NCBI GenBank assembly: GCA_964591455.1
Contig: CAZQDZ010000004.1
Span: forward strand, 62,001-126,000
Direction: 5' to 3'
DNA length: 64,000 bases
DNA from: RFSX01 sp964591455
Lineage (GTDB): Bacteria; Bacteroidota; Bacteroidia; Chitinophagales; Saprospiraceae
The notes under the pieces were generated by a model. The model was not told the origin of the DNA and did no database searches. It was given only the letters and a program-made list of their open reading frames with translations. The position numbers were made by a program, and so were the translations under genes. Positions 45,378 to 55,091 of the stretch are shown in pieces; position 1 is the stretch's first letter; the number at the start of each line of letters is the position of its first letter.

Positions 45378-46400
45378 ATGATAAAGACAGGTGTACTACT
45401 TATAAATCTGGGCACGCCAGATGACCCATCTACAGGAGCAGTGAGAAGATATCTAAGACAATTTTTACTAGATAAAAGAGTATTGGATATTAATCCTGTA
45501 CTTAGGAATTTATTGGTACGTGGGATTATCGCTCCTTTCAGAGCCAGATCTTCAGGGAAATTGTACAGAGAATTGTGGACTGATAATGGGTCACCTCTCA
45601 AGTACTACGGATATAAGGTAAAAGAAAAACTTCAAGAGAGACTCGGAGAGGATATAGTGGTTGAGTTGGGTATGCGATATCAAAACCCAAGCATAGAGTC
45701 TGCTGCACTCAATCTACAGAAAGCTAATGTCGATAGAATAGTGATATTACCATTATTTCCTCAGTATGCTTCAGCTAGTTCAGGTTCTGCTATAGAAGAG
45801 GCAATGAGGGTAATATCCCAGTGGAATACTGTACCTGAAGTTGTCAGCATTAGCTCTTATCATGATCACCCAAAACTTATAAAGGTATTTGCTGAGAATG
45901 CGATGAAACACGAGATGGAGAAATACGATTATTTCCTCTTCTCTTTTCACGGTATTCCTCAAAGGCAATTGATTAAGTCAGATACCAATAATCACTGCCT
46001 TCAATCGCCAGACTGTTGTAAGACGCTTAATGAGAATAATAAGATGTGTTATTCAGCACAGTGTTATGATACTGCATACAGGATAGCTAAACAGCTTAAA
46101 TTATCTAAAGACCAATATTCTATTTCTTTTCAGTCTAGATTAGGAAAAGACCCGTGGACAGAGCCTTTCACTCCGGATGTATTGAAAGACCTTAGCAAAC
46201 GGGGATTTAAAAACTTATTGGTATTCTCTCCTTCTTTTGTGGCAGATTGTCTAGAGACAACCATTGAGATAGGGGATGAGTATCATGAAGAATTCATGGA
46301 GATGGGAGGAGAATCACTTGACTTAGTGGAAAGTCTTAATAGTAACCCGCTTTGGATAGAAGCAATCGAGGAGCTAATAGAACCTTATCTAGTAAGATAA
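45378..46400 (+). CDS. hemH: ferrochelatase
   Basis: A 340-residue enzyme that inserts Fe2+ into protoporphyrin IX. The NLGTPDDPSTGAVRRYLRQFL opening, the catalytic histidine in FSFHGIPQRQ and the FVADCLETTIEIGDEY helix are diagnostic. Its place opposite surE suggests a shared divergent control region of about 120 bases. It converges on psd, with eight bases between the stops. Confidence 0.95.
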   Translation: MIKTGVLLINLGTPDDPSTGAVRRYLRQFLLDKRVLDINPVLRNLLVRGIIAPFRARSSGKLYRELWTDNGSPLKYYGYKVKEKLQERLGEDIVVELGMRYQNPSIESAALNLQKANVDRIVILPLFPQYASASSGSAIEEAMRVISQWNTVPEVVSISSYHDHPKLIKVFAENAMKHEMEKYDYFLFSFHGIPQRQLIKSDTNNHCLQSPDCCKTLNENNKMCYSAQCYDTAYRIAKQLKLSKDQYSISFQSRLGKDPWTEPFTPDVLKDLSKRGFKNLLVFSPSFVADCLETTIEIGDEYHEEFMEMGGESLDLVESLNSNPLWIEAIEELIEPYLVR

Positions 46401-46408
46401 ATAAGAAT

Positions 46409-47068
46409 TTATTTGCCTGGCAATGTTGCAATTACATCAAGTGGACTTTTAACCATTTGATTCATAGTTACCTCAATCTTAGCATCTATGGGTAAGAAAA
46501 TGTCTACTCTCGATCCAAATTTAATGAAGCCCATCTCTTGGCTTTGAGTCACCGTTTCCTTATTGCTCAAGTTGTTAACAATTCGACGTGCAAGGGCACC
46601 TGCTATTTGTCTTATCAGTACTGACCCATTCTTTGTTTTATAACAAGTAGTAAACCTTTCGTTTTCTTCGGATGATTTCGGGTGCCAAGCTACTAAGTAT
46701 TTGCCTGCATGATATTTGAGATATTCGACTGTGCCCGATACAGGATTTCTGTTGATATGGACATTTAAAGGTGACATGAAAACAGACACCTGCCAACACT
46801 CCTTCTTGAGAAACTCTTTTTCGAATGTTTTTTCAATAACAACAATTTTCCCATCTGCAGGGGTATAGACTTTGTTGTGATCTTCTGGGTGTATCTTTCT
46901 GGCCGGGCTCCTAAAGAACTGAAGAACAATTAGTAATAGTGCACCAAGTGCTATATAGATAAGCCATACAAAAGGTGCGGGAATATACTTGTTTGCTATA
47001 AAGGAGAAGACAATTGCAATCAGCAAGGTCCATAATAGGGTAGGATATCCTTCTTTGTGAAAAGTCAT
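46409..47068 (-). CDS. psd: phosphatidylserine decarboxylase family protein
   Basis: A 219-residue proenzyme with two N-terminal membrane segments. The self-cleavage site that yields the pyruvoyl group is the GS in KFGSRVD near residue 188, and YTPADGKIVVIE and SPLNVHINRNPVSG are conserved. It makes phosphatidylethanolamine from phosphatidylserine. The short form is the usual one in Bacteroidota. It overlaps cdsA by 4 bases (ATGA), so is translationally coupled to it. Confidence 0.92.
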   Translation of the reverse strand: MTFHKEGYPTLLWTLLIAIVFSFIANKYIPAPFVWLIYIALGALLLIVLQFFRSPARKIHPEDHNKVYTPADGKIVVIEKTFEKEFLKKECWQVSVFMSPLNVHINRNPVSGTVEYLKYHAGKYLVAWHPKSSEENERFTTCYKTKNGSVLIRQIAGALARRIVNNLSNKETVTQSQEMGFIKFGSRVDIFLPIDAKIEVTMNQMVKSPLDVIATLPGK

Positions 47069-47862
47069 GCGTTCGAAGTCAAATAAATAAACAAAGATAC
47101 GGCTGGTAAGCAGAAAATAAATCCATCAAATCTATCTAAAAAGCCTCCATGACCAGGTAGTATATTGCCGGAATCTTTAATGCCTATAATCCTTTTCATT
47201 TTGGATTCTACTAAATCTCCTGCAGACCCCAATAGCCATACTATACATCCAAGCCCTGTCCATTGGCTAAAACTAAAATGACCCAGCCAGGCATATAATA
47301 TATAGCTGGATAATATAGTACACATACCTGCACCTAAAAATCCTTCTCTAGTTTTTCCAGGAGAAACTGAAGGCATTAGTTTTCGCTTACCTATACTTTT
47401 GCCTACAAAATAGGCAGATATATCACTTACCCATATTAGAAGTATGCTGCCTAGGAGAAGATACTTAAAGTCAGGACCTGGATACAATACGATTAAAGTC
47501 CAAATAGGTATTGTACTAAAGAAATGTGCTGAGACCAAACTTAATCCTTGACCATAGTTGCGGGATTTAAAAAGGAAGTATAGAAGGTAAAGTGATATTG
47601 GTAGAGCCAATCCTAATATGAACAGAGAAGGCTTATATTGATAGACTAAAAGGGTTAAAACAACAGTAATGATCAAGCCTAAAATCTGTTGGTTATAATC
47701 AGTGGCTTTTTTTCTATGAAGAATAAGGAATTCCGTATGTGTTGCTATTATGAGTAGGCAAAGGAAAATTAATCTTGTTACATCACTAAAGAATAGCATG
47801 CCGAGGATAGGAATGCCGATAATAATTGCTGTTGTAATCCTCTGTTTAAGCCCTTCTGCCAA
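47065..47862 (-). CDS. cdsA: phosphatidate cytidylyltransferase
   Basis: A 265-residue polytopic enzyme making CDP-diacylglycerol, the common phospholipid precursor. The C-terminal signature is present: SPGKTREGFLGAG, then GDLVESKMKR and KDSGNILPGHGGFLDRFDG. Multiple membrane helices precede it. The only usable start is TTG at 47862 because an in-frame TAA lies just upstream. It is followed by psd, so the operon makes CDP-DAG and then phosphatidylethanolamine; the phosphatidylserine synthase step is not in the window. Confidence 0.94.
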   Translation of the reverse strand: MAEGLKQRITTAIIIGIPILGMLFFSDVTRLIFLCLLIIATHTEFLILHRKKATDYNQQILGLIITVVLTLLVYQYKPSLFILGLALPISLYLLYFLFKSRNYGQGLSLVSAHFFSTIPIWTLIVLYPGPDFKYLLLGSILLIWVSDISAYFVGKSIGKRKLMPSVSPGKTREGFLGAGMCTILSSYILYAWLGHFSFSQWTGLGCIVWLLGSAGDLVESKMKRIIGIKDSGNILPGHGGFLDRFDGFIFCLPAVSLFIYLTSNA

Positions 47863-47955
47863 TTTGGAATTGTTTTAATATATCCTTGTTGTAATTCTAT
47901 ACTTTTGATTGATGGCAAACTTACAATAAGATATTGCTACTAAAGAATAATAGAC

Positions 47956-48675
47956 ATGGCCAAGACTAGACTGAGTGTGAATATTAATAAAGTAGCGCTC
48001 ATCAGAAATAGCAGAGGAGAAAATCTACCAAATATTGTCCAGTTTGCTCAGGATTGTGAAGCCTATGGCGCTGAAGGAATTACTGTACATCCTAGGCCTG
48101 ATGAGCGCCATATTCGATACTCAGACCTCCAAGAATTGAAGGAAGTAGTTACCACTGAATTTAATATAGAAGGATATCCTAGCCCTAATTTCGTCCAGAC
48201 AGTGTGTCAAGTTGTTCCACATCAAGTTACCCTTGTACCTGACCCTCCAGGTGTATTAACATCAAGTGAAGGATGGGATGCCAATAAGCATTTAGATTTT
48301 CTGAAAGATGTTATAAGCGAGTTTAAATCTCATGGTATCAGAGTTTCCTTATTTCTGGAGGCTGATATAGAAGCTGTAGTCCATTCTGCGAAGACTGGGA
48401 CTGATAGAATAGAATTCTACACAGGAAAATATGTAAAAGAGTACACTCACAATCGCGAGAATGCAGTTCGCCCCCACATTCTAGCTGCTAAGCAAGCTTT
48501 TGCCCTAGGTTTGGGTGTAAATGCAGGACATGATCTCAATTTAGATAATCTGCAATACTATGCCACCGAAGTACCACATTTAAGTGAAGTATCTATAGGC
48601 CATGCATTAATTTCTGACGCTTTGTATTACGGAATTCAAAATACATTAGGCATGTACTTAAGATTACTGGAATAA
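47956..48675 (+). CDS. pdxJ: pyridoxine 5'-phosphate synthase
   Basis: A 239-residue TIM-barrel enzyme that joins 1-deoxyxylulose-5-phosphate and 3-amino-2-oxopropyl phosphate. LSVNINKVALIRNSRG, GITVHPRPDERHIR, VTLVPDPPGVLTSSEGWD and GVNAGHDLNLDNL are diagnostic. Standard length. It is divergent from cdsA. Confidence 0.96.
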   Translation: MAKTRLSVNINKVALIRNSRGENLPNIVQFAQDCEAYGAEGITVHPRPDERHIRYSDLQELKEVVTTEFNIEGYPSPNFVQTVCQVVPHQVTLVPDPPGVLTSSEGWDANKHLDFLKDVISEFKSHGIRVSLFLEADIEAVVHSAKTGTDRIEFYTGKYVKEYTHNRENAVRPHILAAKQAFALGLGVNAGHDLNLDNLQYYATEVPHLSEVSIGHALISDALYYGIQNTLGMYLRLLE

Positions 48676-48998
48676 TATCATAGTGACATAATTATTAATG
48701 TATTATAAATTATAGCAATTCATTATATGAACTGTGTTATTTAATGATATGTCGGCTATGGATAGTGAGTCTCTTTAATTGTTTGTTAAGAAAAGTTAAG
48801 AATTTGTTATTCCACAAAGCCAATTCTGGTTACATTAGATTTTTAATTCCGACTCTTTTTTAGAAAGACGATAGACGAAAACAGAGTGAAAAACTACTTT
48901 ACTTACTCTTTCCTCTCGCTCGAAAATCCCTCTTCCTTCATAGAGATTGGTATGATTTCATTTAAGTTTTTTTTGAATTTTTAATAAAATCAGATAGT
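48676..48998. other. leader/promoter region of the susCD-like operon
   Basis: 323 bases, very AT-rich. No terminator hairpin, riboswitch or clear TAnnTTTG box was found; a pyrimidine-rich stretch precedes the SusC start. The region presumably holds the promoter of the SusC/SusD operon. Confidence 0.5.
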
Positions 48999-51900
48999 AT
49001 GAAAAAAGTATTAGGATTACTGTTCTTTACAGTAATGTTTGCTTATTCCCTTTCCGCACAAAGGACGGTTAGTGGTGTGATTTCTGACGACACAGGTCTA
49101 CCATTAATTGGAGCAAATGTTCTTGTTTCCGGTTCAGATTTAGGTACAATTACCGACATCGATGGAAACTTCTCTCTATCAGTGCCTGATGGCGCTAATG
49201 AATTGATAGTGAGTTACACAGGGTTTAATTCACAGACCATTGATATCGCAGGAGTCAATAATGTCACAATCACCTTGGTAGAAGGAGAGTTAATAGACGA
49301 AATAGTCGTGACTGGCCTCGGTATTAAGAAGGAGAAAAAGGCATTGGGATATGCGGTCTCCTCGGTAAAAGGTGAACAACTAGAACAAAGAGCTGAAGGT
49401 GACGTAGCCAGAATTTTATCTGGAAAAGCTGCCGGCGTCCAAATTACATCTGCTGGTGGTGCTTCAGGTTCTGCAACCAATGTTACGATTAGAGGACTTA
49501 GTTCTTTTAGTGGTAGTAACCAAGCACTTTTCATCGTAGATGGCATTCCTTTCAGTAATGACACTAATGGTGGCATTAATGGAGGAGATGGTAACTTCAT
49601 TAATGGATCTGTTCAAGGTTCTAGATTCTTAGATTTAGATCCTAACAATATTGAAAGTATTGAGATTCTTAAGGGTCTATCTGCCGCTACCTTATATGGT
49701 ACGCAAGGTAGAAACGGGGTAATCTTAGTTACAACTAAAGCTGGTGCAGCTAATGTTGGGCCAAAGAAAACTGAGGTGACTGTTAATCAATCATTCTTTT
49801 GGAATGAAATTTCTTCTCTTCCTGATTACCAAGATTCATTTGGTAATGGATTTGACCAGAGTTTTGGATGGTTCTTTAGTAACTGGGGTCCTAGTTTCGA
49901 AGAAGGTGGTATCGCAGGATTTGGGGCACAGTCATCTATAGATGAAAATGGAACATTATTGCATCCATATGCAAGTTCTGCTTTCCTAAATCCAGATGGG
50001 CCAAATACAGGTACCAGTGTTTTAGCACAGCAGTTTGCTAATGAAAGATATGAGTGGAGACCATATAATTCAGTAGAAGAGTTTTTCGAAACAGGATTTG
50101 TATCCAATACCTCACTAAATATTACAGGTAGTAATGATGAAGGTAATACTGTATACAATGTAAATGCTGGATACTTAAATGACCAAGGATTTACTCCAGG
50201 TAATAGTCTAGAGAGATTTAATGTGACTCTAGGAGGGAAAACTAAACTGACGAATAGATTTTCTGTCACAGGGACTATGAACTTCGCTAGGACTGATTAT
50301 ACCACACCACCAATAGCTTCTAGTAGAGGTAATGGTACTGATGGTCTATCTATCTATGGTAATGTATTCTTTACACCTAGAAGTGTGGATTTGACTAATC
50401 TTCCTTTCGAAGATCCAGTTACTGGAGGAAGTATATATTATAGAAATGGTAATGACATCATTAATCCAAGATGGACTGCCCAAAATGTGATATTCGGTCA
50501 ACTTACAAACAGATTCAACTGGAATGTGGGTATTGGATATGACCTAACAGAAAATTTGGGTGTGAAGTGGAGATCTGGACTAGATTTTTACAATGAGAGA
50601 AATGATAATAGTTCGAATCAAGGTGGTATTAATTTTCCAGATGCAATATTTGGATTCCTTGAAACATATGACAATAATAATCTGATATGGGATCATTTAT
50701 TCTCAGTGGATGGAGATTATACGCTTTCTGATGATTTAGATTTAACTTTTACAGCAGGAGGTACAGCTAGACAAGATGCTTTTGACCAGAATGGTGTTCG
50801 AAGTACAGGTCAGATTGTATTCGGAGTTCAGAGGCACTTTAATTATGAAAATCAGTTACCTATCCAATTTTCGACGACTAGAAATATCTTAGGACTCTTT
50901 GGTCAGGCTACGTTAGACTTTAGAGATTACCTATATCTTAACTTGTCTGCAAGAAGAGATTGGGTGTCAAACTTCTCAAGTGAGAATAACTCGATTACTT
51001 ACCCAGGTGTAAGTGTCTCTTTCTTACCTACTCAGGTTTTTGAAGGATTGCAGTCACAAAATGGTTTAAACTTTCTAAAACTAAGAGCTAGTTTCGGTAC
51101 ATCTGCAAATTTCGATACCCAAAATTTCTTCCCTACGGTTGGAGTTGTAGAACAGAATACAAATGTCTTCACTAACGGAGGAACTTCGATTACAACAAAC
51201 CAAATCGATAACTTCAGAGCTAACCCAGATTTGAGACCTGAGTTATTACAAGAGCTCGAATTTGGTATTGAGGCTAGATTCTGGAAGTATAGAGGGTTTT
51301 TAGATGTGACTTTCTTTAACAGGACAACAAATGACCTGATAGTAACACAACCATTGCCTCCTTCTACAGGATTTTCATTTACTCAGAATAATGTAGGAGA
51401 GATTAGGAATAGAGGTATAGAAGCTACGCTTGGTCTAGATGTAATCCAATCAGGAGATTTCAACTGGAATTCTTCAGTTAATTTCTTTGCAAACAGTGAG
51501 ATAGTAACAGAACTAGAGGAAGACTTGATTGCCTATGCAGGATCTCTTGCAGAAGGAGGAGCCTTATTCAGAGGTTCCAACGCAGCCATAGAAGGTGAGT
51601 CATTGGGTACCATTATTGGGACCCAAATTCAGAGAGATGAAGACGGAAACTTTCTAGTCAATTCGGCTGGAAGTTATGTAACTGCTGAGCAGACACTTGA
51701 TGGAACAGTTCCAATAATAGGAGATGCTATTCCTGACTTTACAATGAATTATATCAATACATTAAGTTGGAAAGATCTTAGTTTTGGGTTCCAGTTTAGT
51801 CATACTAGAGGAGGAGATATACTATCAAGTACAGTAGCTACCTTATTAGGTAGAGGTCTTATAGTAGAAACTGAAGATAGACTAGCAACGTTTATCCTGC

Positions 51901-52259
51901 CAGGGGTTAATCCAGAGGGTAATCCTAATACAACTCAACTTAATAACTCTACTTATTTCTTTAGTAATCTATTATTCGGTCCTACTGAAACTAGAATTTA
52001 TGATGCTTCCGTCATTAGACTTCAAGAAGTTTCATTAAGCTACAGATTACCATCGAGATTCTTAGAAAAAACACCATTTGGAAACTTGTCCATAAGTGTA
52101 CAAGGATTCAATCTTTGGTTCAATGCGTATAACACGCCAGCTGGAGCCAACTTTGACCCGAATGTTCAGGGAGTAGGTATTGGTAATGGAAGAGGATTTG
52201 ATTTTTTAAATGGACCTAGTTCTAGAAGATATGGGTTCAGTTTAAAAACTACATTTTAA
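48999..52259 (+). CDS. SusC/RagA-family TonB-linked outer-membrane transporter
   Basis: A 1086-residue outer-membrane transporter. A signal peptide (ending LSAQ) is followed by a carboxypeptidase-regulatory-like domain (about 22-100, TVSGVISDDTGLPLIGANVLV), then the TonB plug (SGKAAGVQITSAGGASGSATNVTIRGLSS and LFIVDGIPFSND). The barrel occupies about 270-1086, ending in the aromatic RRYGFSLKTTF. It imports an extracellular ligand with the SusD-like lipoprotein encoded next (19-base gap). No hydrolase gene is nearby, so the ligand is unknown and need not be a glycan. Confidence 0.93.
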   Translation: MKKVLGLLFFTVMFAYSLSAQRTVSGVISDDTGLPLIGANVLVSGSDLGTITDIDGNFSLSVPDGANELIVSYTGFNSQTIDIAGVNNVTITLVEGELIDEIVVTGLGIKKEKKALGYAVSSVKGEQLEQRAEGDVARILSGKAAGVQITSAGGASGSATNVTIRGLSSFSGSNQALFIVDGIPFSNDTNGGINGGDGNFINGSVQGSRFLDLDPNNIESIEILKGLSAATLYGTQGRNGVILVTTKAGAANVGPKKTEVTVNQSFFWNEISSLPDYQDSFGNGFDQSFGWFFSNWGPSFEEGGIAGFGAQSSIDENGTLLHPYASSAFLNPDGPNTGTSVLAQQFANERYEWRPYNSVEEFFETGFVSNTSLNITGSNDEGNTVYNVNAGYLNDQGFTPGNSLERFNVTLGGKTKLTNRFSVTGTMNFARTDYTTPPIASSRGNGTDGLSIYGNVFFTPRSVDLTNLPFEDPVTGGSIYYRNGNDIINPRWTAQNVIFGQLTNRFNWNVGIGYDLTENLGVKWRSGLDFYNERNDNSSNQGGINFPDAIFGFLETYDNNNLIWDHLFSVDGDYTLSDDLDLTFTAGGTARQDAFDQNGVRSTGQIVFGVQRHFNYENQLPIQFSTTRNILGLFGQATLDFRDYLYLNLSARRDWVSNFSSENNSITYPGVSVSFLPTQVFEGLQSQNGLNFLKLRASFGTSANFDTQNFFPTVGVVEQNTNVFTNGGTSITTNQIDNFRANPDLRPELLQELEFGIEARFWKYRGFLDVTFFNRTTNDLIVTQPLPPSTGFSFTQNNVGEIRNRGIEATLGLDVIQSGDFNWNSSVNFFANSEIVTELEEDLIAYAGSLAEGGALFRGSNAAIEGESLGTIIGTQIQRDEDGNFLVNSAGSYVTAEQTLDGTVPIIGDAIPDFTMNYINTLSWKDLSFGFQFSHTRGGDILSSTVATLLGRGLIVETEDRLATFILPGVNPEGNPNTTQLNNSTYFFSNLLFGPTETRIYDASVIRLQEVSLSYRLPSRFLEKTPFGNLSISVQGFNLWFNAYNTPAGANFDPNVQGVGIGNGRGFDFLNGPSSRRYGFSLKTTF

Positions 52260-52278
52260 TCACACATAATACTAGGAT

Positions 52279-53970
52279 ATGAAAATTTATTTAAAATATA
52301 TATTAGCTGTTGCTTTTATCAGCTTTACAATAGTAAGTTGTGATCAACTAGAGTTAGACATGAGGGTTAGCCCAAATGACTTGGCTGCAGATGCCTCTGA
52401 TCCGAATCTATTATTAAATAGTATACAATTAGCTTATGCTGGAAATCAATCTACATTGAGTGGTTTAGCAGGTCAGCTTACCAGAATTGAGTACTTTTTT
52501 GGAAGAGATTATTTCAATAATCTTCCAGGAAGTACTATGAATGGTGTATGGAGTAGAACCTACAGTAGTGGTGCCACAGTTATTGGCGACTCTGATTTGA
52601 ACGGTGTAGCTGTTGGTATTTTAACCAATCTACAGGCCTTGGAAACAGCCAATGAAAGTGGATCAACTGACTTGTCATTCCATGTGGCTGTAGGTCGTAC
52701 CCTGTATGCCCATTCTTTGCTGCAATTAGTAGATTTTCTGGGTGTAGCAGCTTTTTCACAAGCAGGAAATGCTGAATTCCCAGCACCTACATTAGATGAT
52801 GGACAAAGTGTTTATGATGGCGCTTTAGGTTTACTTGACCAAGCGGCGGAAGCTTTCGCACTTGCACCACCTACAGTAGGAGTCGAAGATTTCTTCTATG
52901 GAGGAAATAGTGCTCAGTGGCTAAGACTAGTGAATACACTAAGATTACGGTCATATGTACTAACAGGTAACCAATCTGCTTTTGATGCTATAATTACTGA
53001 GGATAATTTTATTTCAAGCAGTGCAGATGATTTCCAATTACAATTTGGAACGAGCGAATTGCAACCAGATAATAGACATCCTGATTACATCTGCGATTAC
53101 AAATCAGATGGAGCAGATATCTATCAATCAAATTGGTTGATGAATTTAATGTTGAATACAAATGACCCTAGAAGAAGATACTATTTCTATAGGCAACAAA
53201 ATGCAACACCTGGTGGCGTTGATATTGCAGGAATGCCTATAGATCCAAGCGAAGAGCAATTATCATGTTCATTAGTAATACCACCACCACATTATGATGG
53301 GTTTGTCTATTGCAGTGGTCCAGTTGGCTATTGGGGGAGATCTCATGGTAATGATGAAGGTATACCACCAGATGGATTCCAAAGAACAGCTTCAGGCGTA
53401 TATCCTGCAGGAGGCCGATTTGATGATGATTCATTTGGAGTCGTTGGCCTAGGTTTAGGCGGAGGCGGAGCTGGTATTGAACCAATAATCTTGGCTTCGT
53501 ACGTTGACTTTTGGAGAGGTATTATGGCTTCTTCAGATGGTGATAGAGCTGCCTTTTTGAGAGCAGGTCTTGAAAAATCTATTGAAAAGGTCCAATCTTT
53601 TGGAGGATTAGATGGAAATGCAGATCTATCAATGGCACCAACTGAAACAGATGTAACGTCATTCATTGATAATGTGGTTGCTTCATTTGAGAGTGCTTCT
53701 GGCGATGACAGAGAAAATATCTTTGCTGAGCAGTATTTTATATCATTATATGGTGGGGCTACTGAAGCTTATAACTACTACAGATTGACTGGATTCCCAA
53801 CTACGGTTGCTCCAAATTGGGAGCCTGACCCGGGACCATTCCCTAGAACTATGTTATTACCTCAAGCAGAGGTTATTAATAATCCGGTGATAGAACAGAA
53901 AATGGATTTGACGACCCAAGTATTTTGGGATACAAATCCTCCTAGTCCGGCATTCCCACCAGCTAACTAA
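52279..53970 (+). CDS. SusD/RagB-family nutrient-binding lipoprotein
   Basis: A 563-residue outer-membrane lipoprotein. The lipobox is ISFTIVSC (cysteine about 21), followed by the usual short linker and LLNSIQLAYAG. The helical repeats (LYAHSLLQLVDFLGVAAFSQA, SVYDGALGLLDQAAEAFA, WLRLVNTLRLRSYV) fit SusD. It forms the lid of the SusC transporter. The C-terminal part has an insertion rich in Gly and Pro (PPPHYDGF, GLGLGGGGAG). Co-transcribed with the SusC gene. Confidence 0.9.
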   Translation: MKIYLKYILAVAFISFTIVSCDQLELDMRVSPNDLAADASDPNLLLNSIQLAYAGNQSTLSGLAGQLTRIEYFFGRDYFNNLPGSTMNGVWSRTYSSGATVIGDSDLNGVAVGILTNLQALETANESGSTDLSFHVAVGRTLYAHSLLQLVDFLGVAAFSQAGNAEFPAPTLDDGQSVYDGALGLLDQAAEAFALAPPTVGVEDFFYGGNSAQWLRLVNTLRLRSYVLTGNQSAFDAIITEDNFISSSADDFQLQFGTSELQPDNRHPDYICDYKSDGADIYQSNWLMNLMLNTNDPRRRYYFYRQQNATPGGVDIAGMPIDPSEEQLSCSLVIPPPHYDGFVYCSGPVGYWGRSHGNDEGIPPDGFQRTASGVYPAGGRFDDDSFGVVGLGLGGGGAGIEPIILASYVDFWRGIMASSDGDRAAFLRAGLEKSIEKVQSFGGLDGNADLSMAPTETDVTSFIDNVVASFESASGDDRENIFAEQYFISLYGGATEAYNYYRLTGFPTTVAPNWEPDPGPFPRTMLLPQAEVINNPVIEQKMDLTTQVFWDTNPPSPAFPPAN

Positions 53971-53981
53971 AATATTAGAGC

Positions 53982-54911
53982 ATGAAATACAAAATATTTA
54001 AATATCAACTTTATATAGCTTTTCTGGCACTTGTTACTGTTTCTTGTAATGAAGGAAATCAGGTGGTTGACCAGATTACTGAAGACGTTACAAGAGGTGC
54101 CATTTTAAGACAATTAGATGTATTATCTAATTCAGTTGCCATTAATAGTGCAACTAATGTACTTGTAGTAGGTGACAATGATTATTCGATTTTACTAGAG
54201 TATCAAGATGATGAGGGTGGAAATTTGTTAGAAAGAATGGATGTTTTTCTTAGTTATACAGATAACACTGACGAACCTGATAATACTGTGTCTGAAATAT
54301 TATTTGAGAGCATAGCCGCTTCTGAGTTTATGACAGGTGACCGTGATTTACCAACTGTCTTGTATACTGTCAGCGCTCAACAAATGCAGTCGGCGCTTGG
54401 ATTACAGGATAACCAAATAGGCCTCGGTGGAGATTCATTCAATTTCAGATTTGAAATTTTCCTTACGGATGGTCGTTCATTTTCTAATGACGATAATTCA
54501 GGAACGATTACTGGGTCATTCTTTAATTCACCTTTCCTCACAAATGTACGTGTAGTTTGTGCGCCTTCAGTACCAACTGCTGGTATTTGGATGTTTAGAA
54601 CTGTAGATACTTTTGGAGATGGTTGGAATGGGGGAGAGCTGGTTGTATCAATTGATGGAGAAGAGACTAGAATTGCAAACAATGATACAGGTATTTTTCC
54701 TCCAGATAGGACTGAACCTGCAATAGAAGATTTCGAAGTGGAGGTTCCAGTTGGAAGCCGAGTAATTTCAATTCAATACATGGCTGGTGATTTTGATGAG
54801 GAAGTAGGATTTACTATAACTTCAGCAAATGGAAATGTAGTTGTGGATGTAGAGACTGGTTCTCCGCCTATAGGAGTAGAGCTATTAGATTATTGTCCAG
54901 ATAATTTATAG
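53982..54911 (+). CDS. surface lipoprotein of the SusCD operon (SusE/F-like position)
   Basis: A 309-residue lipoprotein with lipobox ALVTVSC (cysteine about 22). It is beta-rich and acidic. Residues about 195-300 form a domain opening APSVPTAGIWMFRTVDTFGDGWNGGELVVSIDG; the DxFGDGWNGG motif recurs in surface proteins of Bacteroidota and is probably calcium-binding or structural (inference). Third gene after susC and susD, 11 bases from the latter, and followed by a strong terminator. It could bind ligand beside the SusCD complex. Not assigned to SusE/F by sequence. Confidence 0.7.
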   Translation: MKYKIFKYQLYIAFLALVTVSCNEGNQVVDQITEDVTRGAILRQLDVLSNSVAINSATNVLVVGDNDYSILLEYQDDEGGNLLERMDVFLSYTDNTDEPDNTVSEILFESIAASEFMTGDRDLPTVLYTVSAQQMQSALGLQDNQIGLGGDSFNFRFEIFLTDGRSFSNDDNSGTITGSFFNSPFLTNVRVVCAPSVPTAGIWMFRTVDTFGDGWNGGELVVSIDGEETRIANNDTGIFPPDRTEPAIEDFEVEVPVGSRVISIQYMAGDFDEEVGFTITSANGNVVVDVETGSPPIGVELLDYCPDNL

Positions 54912-54925
54912 AAAATTTAATTACG

Positions 54926-54945
54926 AGCAGCCCCTAGGGGCTGCT
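54926..54945 (+). terminator. terminator of the susCD-like operon
   Basis: A perfect 9-bp GC-rich stem, AGCAGCCCC (54926-54934) with GGGGCTGCT (54937-54945), loop of two bases, followed by TTTTATATA. Confidence 0.85.
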
Positions 54946-54951
54946 TTTTAT

Positions 54952-54977
54952 ATATTTCTAATCATGATTAGAAATAT
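54952..54977. repeat. perfect 26-bp palindrome
   Basis: Left half ATATTTCTAATCA (54952-54964) is exactly complementary in reverse to the right half at 54965-54977; there is no spacer. It lies 6 bases after the operon terminator. It could be an operator, a recombination site or a secondary hairpin. Function unknown. Confidence 0.85.
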
Positions 54978-55091
54978 TCAGAGTTAGTATTACGGAGTAG
55001 GATTTCAATAGCTGTGTCAATCTAATATTTACATCAATTTTATTTTGGAAAAGCCTCACAAATGTGGGCTGTTTCTAAAACAGCTTCCACA

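Noticed and set aside
55068..55084. GCTGTTT/AAACAGC hairpin at the edge of the transposase remnant
   Set aside because: Only 7 bp, no T-run after it, and not matched by an inverted repeat at the other end of the remnant, so not called as a terminator or IS end.
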